A program made the translations under genes and the position numbers. Below, in pieces: positions 60,514 to 64,000 of a DNA stretch of 64,000 bases; position 1 is the first letter of the stretch; the number at the start of each line of letters is the position of its first letter. The DNA is from Natroniella sp046097105 (lineage in GTDB: Bacteria; Bacillota; Halanaerobiia; Halobacteroidales; Halobacteroidaceae): contig NZ_CP175562.1 of NCBI RefSeq assembly GCF_046097105.1, forward strand, positions 1,116,001 to 1,180,000. The letters are read 5' to 3'. The notes under the pieces were generated by a model, which was not told the origin of the DNA, made no database searches, and was given only the letters and a program-made list of their open reading frames with translations.

Positions 60514-61092
60514 TCATTTACTAATCCCATTTAAAAAGACATCTTCAATCACTTCTACCTTTTCTATTAGATCATTTTTATAATAAAGATGAGGGTTAAA
60601 AGTTCTGATCATCCCTAATAAAAGTCGTGCTAAATCCAGATTATCCTGATTAGAAGTCACCAGCTCTTCTTTTTTAGCAGCATTAATTACCCCAGCAACT
60701 ATCTCAACCTGCCGTTGGTTAAACTCTATTATATAACCATTAAAGAATTCCTTCTCCAGGGCAGTTGTACATTCTCTAAACATTTTAGAAACTTTCTTCC
60801 CTTCTTGATAAAATTTAAGATAAACATAAATAATCTCTCTCAGCTTTTTAAGTGGAGAGTTTTCTACTTCAACCTCTTCTATAACCTCAGACTCTAGTTG
60901 CTCTAATTTCTCGATTAAAATCCCTTGAAATAATTCTCTCTTGCTATCGAAATACCAATAGACAGTCCCTTTAGCTACTCCTGCTAAATCAGCAATTTCA
61001 CTGACTGTCGTCTCATGAAAACCTTGTTTTGAAAACAAATCAATTGCTGCCGAAATAACCCTGTCCTTTCTATCACTTCCTGTTTTATTCAT
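60514..61092 (-). CDS. TetR-family transcriptional repressor of the efflux operon
   Basis: This 192-residue repressor has an N-terminal helix-turn-helix (RVISAAIDLFSKQGFHETTVSEIADLAGVAKGTVYWYFDSKRELF, residues about 11-55) and a variable helical ligand domain with several Cys/Asn residues. It heads the tetR-tolC-adaptor-RND operon and a dyad operator covers the start region, so it should repress its own operon until a pump substrate binds. The ribosome site is a G8 run followed by AG (GGGGGGGGAG) 5 bases before the ATG. Confidence 0.93.
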   Translation of the reverse strand: MNKTGSDRKDRVISAAIDLFSKQGFHETTVSEIADLAGVAKGTVYWYFDSKRELFQGILIEKLEQLESEVIEEVEVENSPLKKLREIIYVYLKFYQEGKKVSKMFRECTTALEKEFFNGYIIEFNQRQVEIVAGVINAAKKEELVTSNQDNLDLARLLLGMIRTFNPHLYYKNDLIEKVEVIEDVFLNGISK

Positions 61093-61116
61093 CTACTCCC
61101 CCCCCTTTTTTTAATA

Positions 61117-61138
61117 ATTGACGAACTGGTCAGTCAAT
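61117..61138 (-). promoter_or_regulatory. TetR-type operator of the efflux operon
   Basis: The dyad ATTGACGAACTGGTCAGTCAAT reads almost the same on both strands (arms TTGAC/GTCAA with a central ACTGGTCA core). It lies between the promoter boxes and the tetR start codon, typical for autoregulated TetR genes. Confidence 0.82.
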
Positions 61139-61141
61139 TAT

Positions 61142-61170
61142 ATGGTATCAAGCTAATCTTATTTTGTCAA
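61142..61170 (-). promoter_or_regulatory. promoter of the tetR-efflux operon
   Basis: On the minus strand TTGACA (61165-61170) is followed after 17 bases by TACCAT (61142-61147), with a TATAAT at 61137-61142 just beyond. The operator overlaps the -10 and start region. Confidence 0.65.
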
Positions 61171-61220
61171 TAAAAAGTGAAGTAAGATAGCATCAAATAT
61201 TCTCCATCTTTTTTTAAGAA

Positions 61221-61430
61221 TTAAATTATATTTGAAAGTAAACCTGACAGTCCAAAGATATCTTCTATACTACCTAAATTAATGTTAAGATCAACAACTA
61301 TTGTTTCTCCAATTAACCTTATATTTTTAGGAGCTATTAACCTCTTTTCTTTACAGCCAACAATTAATAAAGGTGTTGAAATAACAACAATAGCCCTTAT
61401 ATATACTCCTCTCTCCTTTTTAATCTCCAA
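61221..61430 (-). CDS. possible small protein overlapping the end of the AI-2E-type permease gene
   Basis: This open frame of 69 residues starts with a TTG inside the end of the upstream gene (overlap 34 bases). It has a short hydrophobic segment (AIVVISTPLLIVGC) and a Gly/Leu-rich tail. A purine-rich run AAGGAGAGAGGAG lies inside the frame but is not followed by a normal start codon. It could be a small membrane peptide translated by coupling or it may not be a gene. I recognise no family. Confidence 0.35.
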   Translation of the reverse strand: MEIKKERGVYIRAIVVISTPLLIVGCKEKRLIAPKNIRLIGETIVVDLNINLGSIEDIFGLSGLLSNII

Positions 61431-62482
61431 ATTTGAAGAGTATGGATAACTATCACCTTACAAATTGCATAGGTAGGAACAACCAATATCATACCAATTA
61501 ACCCTATCAGACTACCCGCCCCTAATATTAAAAACATAATCGTAATAGGATGCATCTTTAATTTTCTTCCAATCACCTGAGGTGCTATAAGATTACTCTC
61601 TATCTGTTGAATAATAAGAACAGTAATTATAGTACTCAATGCAATTAGTGGTGAGTGAAAAAGAGCAACAATTACAGCAGGAACAGTCCCAATCCACGGG
61701 CCAAAATAAGGAATGATATTTGTAACCCCTGCTATTACAGCCAATAATAATGCGTAATCCAATCCAATAATAAGAAAAGCAACATAACATAAAGCACCTA
61801 CACAAAGACAAACTATTCCCTGCCCTCGTATATAAGCACTCAAAGTTTTATCAATATCATTCAAAGTTGACTGAACATCATCACGTTGTTTCTCAGTAAA
61901 AATACTCAAAATAGAACTTCCCAACTTCTCCCCATCCTTTAATAGATAATAGAGAATAAACGGAACAATAATTAATACAAGTACTAAATTTACTAATGCC
62001 CCTATAAAGGATAATATATCCGCAGCAAGATTTGTAGTCAGTTGATTCATCGAATCACCTAATTGAAAGATGAACTCTTCTATATTTAACATATCACTTA
62101 GTGGATAACGTTGAAAAAGCCAACTTTCTTGAATATCAATCAGACTACTTTGAATTTCAGAGATAATAAAAGGCATATTATTAATTAAACTATAAAACTG
62201 TCGTTGGAGTAAAGGGCCAATAATAAAGAGCAAGCTTATAAGAATATAAACTAAAATAATGTATAATAACAAAATAGACAGCCTTCTTGATAATCTCTTC
62301 TCCATTACCCTAACAACAGGCCTTAATAAATAAAAAAGAAATCCTGAAAGAACAACTGGAATGAAAAGAGTTTGAAATATAACAATCAAAGGATTAAATA
62401 CCCAATTAATTAATGAACCAACATATATAATTAAAAATAATAGAAGAATTCCATGACCAATTTTAAATATTTTTGTATTCAT
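61397..62482 (-). CDS. AI-2E family permease (YdiK/PerM-like)
   Basis: This 361-residue membrane protein has about eight helices with the family pattern: IVIFQTLFIPVVLSGFLFYLLRPVVRVMEKR near residue 32, ALVNLVLVLIIVPFILYYLLKDGEKL near 163, YIRGQGIVCLCVGALCYVAFLIIGLDYALLLAVIAGVTNIIPYFGPWIGTVPAVIVAL near 213-272 (NIIPYFGPWIG is diagnostic) and a late LIGMILVVPTYAICKVI. Members have been linked to autoinducer-2 export and to Na+/H+ antiport, so the substrate is open. AAAAAGGAG precedes the ATG. Confidence 0.9.
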   Translation of the reverse strand: MNTKIFKIGHGILLLFLIIYVGSLINWVFNPLIVIFQTLFIPVVLSGFLFYLLRPVVRVMEKRLSRRLSILLLYIILVYILISLLFIIGPLLQRQFYSLINNMPFIISEIQSSLIDIQESWLFQRYPLSDMLNIEEFIFQLGDSMNQLTTNLAADILSFIGALVNLVLVLIIVPFILYYLLKDGEKLGSSILSIFTEKQRDDVQSTLNDIDKTLSAYIRGQGIVCLCVGALCYVAFLIIGLDYALLLAVIAGVTNIIPYFGPWIGTVPAVIVALFHSPLIALSTIITVLIIQQIESNLIAPQVIGRKLKMHPITIMFLILGAGSLIGLIGMILVVPTYAICKVIVIHTLQIWRLKRREEYI

Positions 62483-62744
62483 AACTCAGCTCCTTTTTCC
62501 AGGAAGTTAGGCTTAAATTTAAATCCCTAGATTTATATTATTAACTACACTTAGACTCTTAGTACAATTTAACTCTTATTTCAGCCTTTTATCTTTATCA
62601 TAATATTCCATAAATCTACTATGGTTAATATTCTTTCTTTTTTTATAATTTCCTTTATAAGCACTCTATTACTTGCTAAACTAATTAATTATTGAGAAAT
62701 TACCTGCATTAAATAATTTTAAAGTTAGTTCACTTTATTATGAT

Positions 62745-62778
62745 TAAAAAACAGACACCTTTAACTAAAGATGTCTGC
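62745..62778 (-). terminator. terminator of the thiolase gene
   Basis: On the minus strand AGACATCTTT-AGTT-AAAGGTGTCT, with one G-U pair, is followed by six T residues, 14 bases after the thiolase stop. The remaining gap, 62483-62744, is A+T-rich and I see nothing in it beyond the upstream sequence of the permease gene. Confidence 0.88.
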
Positions 62779-62791
62779 TTTATCCTTCAAC

Positions 62792-63985
62792 TTATTTTAT
62801 TCGCTTAAAGATTGAAACATAATTGGTAGCTCCACTTCCACCCATATTAAAAGTTAATCCTAATTCTGCATCTTCTATCTGATGGCCGACAGGATTTCCT
62901 AGCAACTGTCGTGTAGCTAAAACAGCCATAGAAACGCCTGTTGCTCCCACTGGATGGCCTTTAGCTTTTAAACCTCCAGAAGCATTGACAGGTAATTTTC
63001 CGCCTACCTTAACTACTCCGTCATCTAACAATTTAGCTCCTTTTCCATCCTCTGCAAGCCCTATTGCTTCATAAGCTAGTAACTCTGCTGTCGTAAAGCA
63101 ATCATGTACTTCTACAAAATCTAAATCTTCAACATCAATATTTGCTATATCATATGCTTTTTGAACAGCCTTTTTAGCTGCTACAAATTCAGACTTTGAT
63201 CTTTGCTCAAGAGCTAAATAATCAGTAGTATGAACCAAAGTAGTCAACTCAACTACATCATCTTTTAATTCTTTTGCATTTTCAGTAGTAGTTAACACCA
63301 AAGCAGCAGCTCCATCTGATACCAAAGAACAATCATGCAACTTCAAAGGAGGAGCAATCATTGGATTCTTATCATCAGACAAATTCAAAATATCTTCATA
63401 AGTCCAATCACTTGACATTTGAGCTAAAGGATTAACTAATGCATTATTATAATTTTTAGCAGCTATCTTAGCTAAAGTTTCTCTTAGCTCTTCTTGAGAT
63501 AGATTATGTCGCTCCATGTAACCTTTGCCATATTCAGCAAACAAACCAGGGAAAGTCATTCCTTTAGCAGCTTCACCTGGATAATAAGAAGCCATAGCTA
63601 AAACTTCAGTAATTCCTCTCGTATCTAAATCAGTCATCTTTTCAACACCAATAACTAAAGCATAATCAATTTTTCCTGCTTCTAGAGCATCTTTAGCAGC
63701 TTCAATAGCAGCGAAACCAGAAGCACATGCATTTTCAACTCTAGTAGCTGGAGTAAATCTTAAATCAGGATCAATATTTACTGCATATGGTGCTAAATGT
63801 TCTTGATTATTAAAACCTCCACCACTATAATTTCCTACAAAAATTTGTCCAATCTCTTTTGCTTCTACCTCAGAATCCTCCAAAGCTCCTTTTCCTGCTT
63901 TAACTAATAACTCATACAAACTATCATCCAGCCTATCAAATTTAGAATGATAAGTTCCAACTACACTTACACTCATATTCTCCAC
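62792..63985 (-). CDS. thiolase (acetyl-CoA acetyltransferase, SCP2-thiolase type)
   Basis: This 397-residue thiolase has the nucleophile Cys in VENACASGFAAIEAAKDAL near residue 88, the GVEKMTDLDTRGITEVLAM segment, and the C-terminal base region ASGGLKAKGHPVGATGVSMAVL near 335 with His in GHP. The Gly-rich FNMGGSGATNYVSIF lacks the second catalytic Cys of ordinary thiolases, which places it in the SCP2-like class. It may act on acetoacetyl-CoA or longer substrates. Genes of this class sit near HMG-CoA or DUF35 acyl-binding proteins in other bacteria, but none is visible before the window ends. GAAAGGGTGG precedes the ATG. Confidence 0.88.
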   Translation of the reverse strand: MENMSVSVVGTYHSKFDRLDDSLYELLVKAGKGALEDSEVEAKEIGQIFVGNYSGGGFNNQEHLAPYAVNIDPDLRFTPATRVENACASGFAAIEAAKDALEAGKIDYALVIGVEKMTDLDTRGITEVLAMASYYPGEAAKGMTFPGLFAEYGKGYMERHNLSQEELRETLAKIAAKNYNNALVNPLAQMSSDWTYEDILNLSDDKNPMIAPPLKLHDCSLVSDGAAALVLTTTENAKELKDDVVELTTLVHTTDYLALEQRSKSEFVAAKKAVQKAYDIANIDVEDLDFVEVHDCFTTAELLAYEAIGLAEDGKGAKLLDDGVVKVGGKLPVNASGGLKAKGHPVGATGVSMAVLATRQLLGNPVGHQIEDAELGLTFNMGGSGATNYVSIFKRIK

Positions 63986-64000
63986 CCTTTCATTTTTTTA

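Noticed and set aside
62483..62744. A fourth copy of the inverted-repeat element near 62510-62580
   Set aside because: Only short words (CTTAAATTTAAA, CTTAGACTC) match and the order of blocks is not kept.
1..64000. CRISPR arrays, tRNA or rRNA genes
   Set aside because: No regularly spaced repeat cluster, cloverleaf or rRNA-like stretch was seen in any intergenic region.

Overview
The window is A+T-rich and most genes lie on the minus strand. It looks like part of a chromosome from an anaerobic, low-G+C, two-membrane (diderm) member of the Firmicutes, most likely the Halanaerobiales/Halobacteroidaceae. The evidence is a mix of clostridial and outer-membrane traits. The clostridial side includes the fapR-plsX-fab cluster, FabK in place of FabI, a 2[4Fe-4S] ferredoxin, ackA-pta, ylbK/L/M synteny and a GerMN protein. 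The outer-membrane side includes a TolC/adaptor/RND efflux operon and a secreted protease ending in a predicted beta-barrel. The genus is inference; no rRNA or tRNA gene is visible.

Layout: 1-4950 holds a partial exported protein, 5-oxoprolinase pxpABC, a lipoprotein and cmk. 5187-11727 holds an amidohydrolase, an acetate/succinate-type transporter with a small partner gene, a LytS/LytR-type two-component system and a SigA-like sigma factor. 11950-17680 is an aromatic amino-acid operon (HutP-family gene, aroH, hisC, aroF, tyrA, aroA) behind a long leader. 18454-28827 is the fatty-acid/phospholipid block (fapR, plsX, fabH, fabK, fabD, acpP, a second FabK-like gene, fabF, rnc) plus rpmF and the YceD-like gene. 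28897-34627 holds ackA, pta, tmcAL, a PDZ/Lon-like protease and a patatin phospholipase. 34899-48133 is a housekeeping and mixed region (ferredoxin, CCA enzyme, outer-membrane protease, folD, GerMN protein, antiporter, radical SAM enzyme). 48209-51468 is a BtuCDF/FecBCD-type importer. 53311-63985 holds a chemoreceptor, a TetR-controlled efflux operon, an AI-2E-family permease and a thiolase.

The most interesting object is the leader at 17337-17636. It carries two sets of three UAG triplets, each set spaced exactly 8 nt apart. One set sits inside a possible loop and overlaps an antiterminator arm that competes with a strong intrinsic terminator. The first gene behind it encodes a HutP-family protein, a family known for binding UAG-repeat RNA. 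I infer an autogenous attenuation system in which a HutP relative controls aromatic amino-acid synthesis rather than histidine use.

Other regulation readable from sequence: a FapR operator just downstream of the fapR promoter, a TetR-type operator over the efflux-operon start, and many intrinsic terminators that define the transcription units. A family of short inverted-repeat intergenic elements (three copies) and a strongly over-represented 7-base word (GGGCCAA) are genome-scale oddities.
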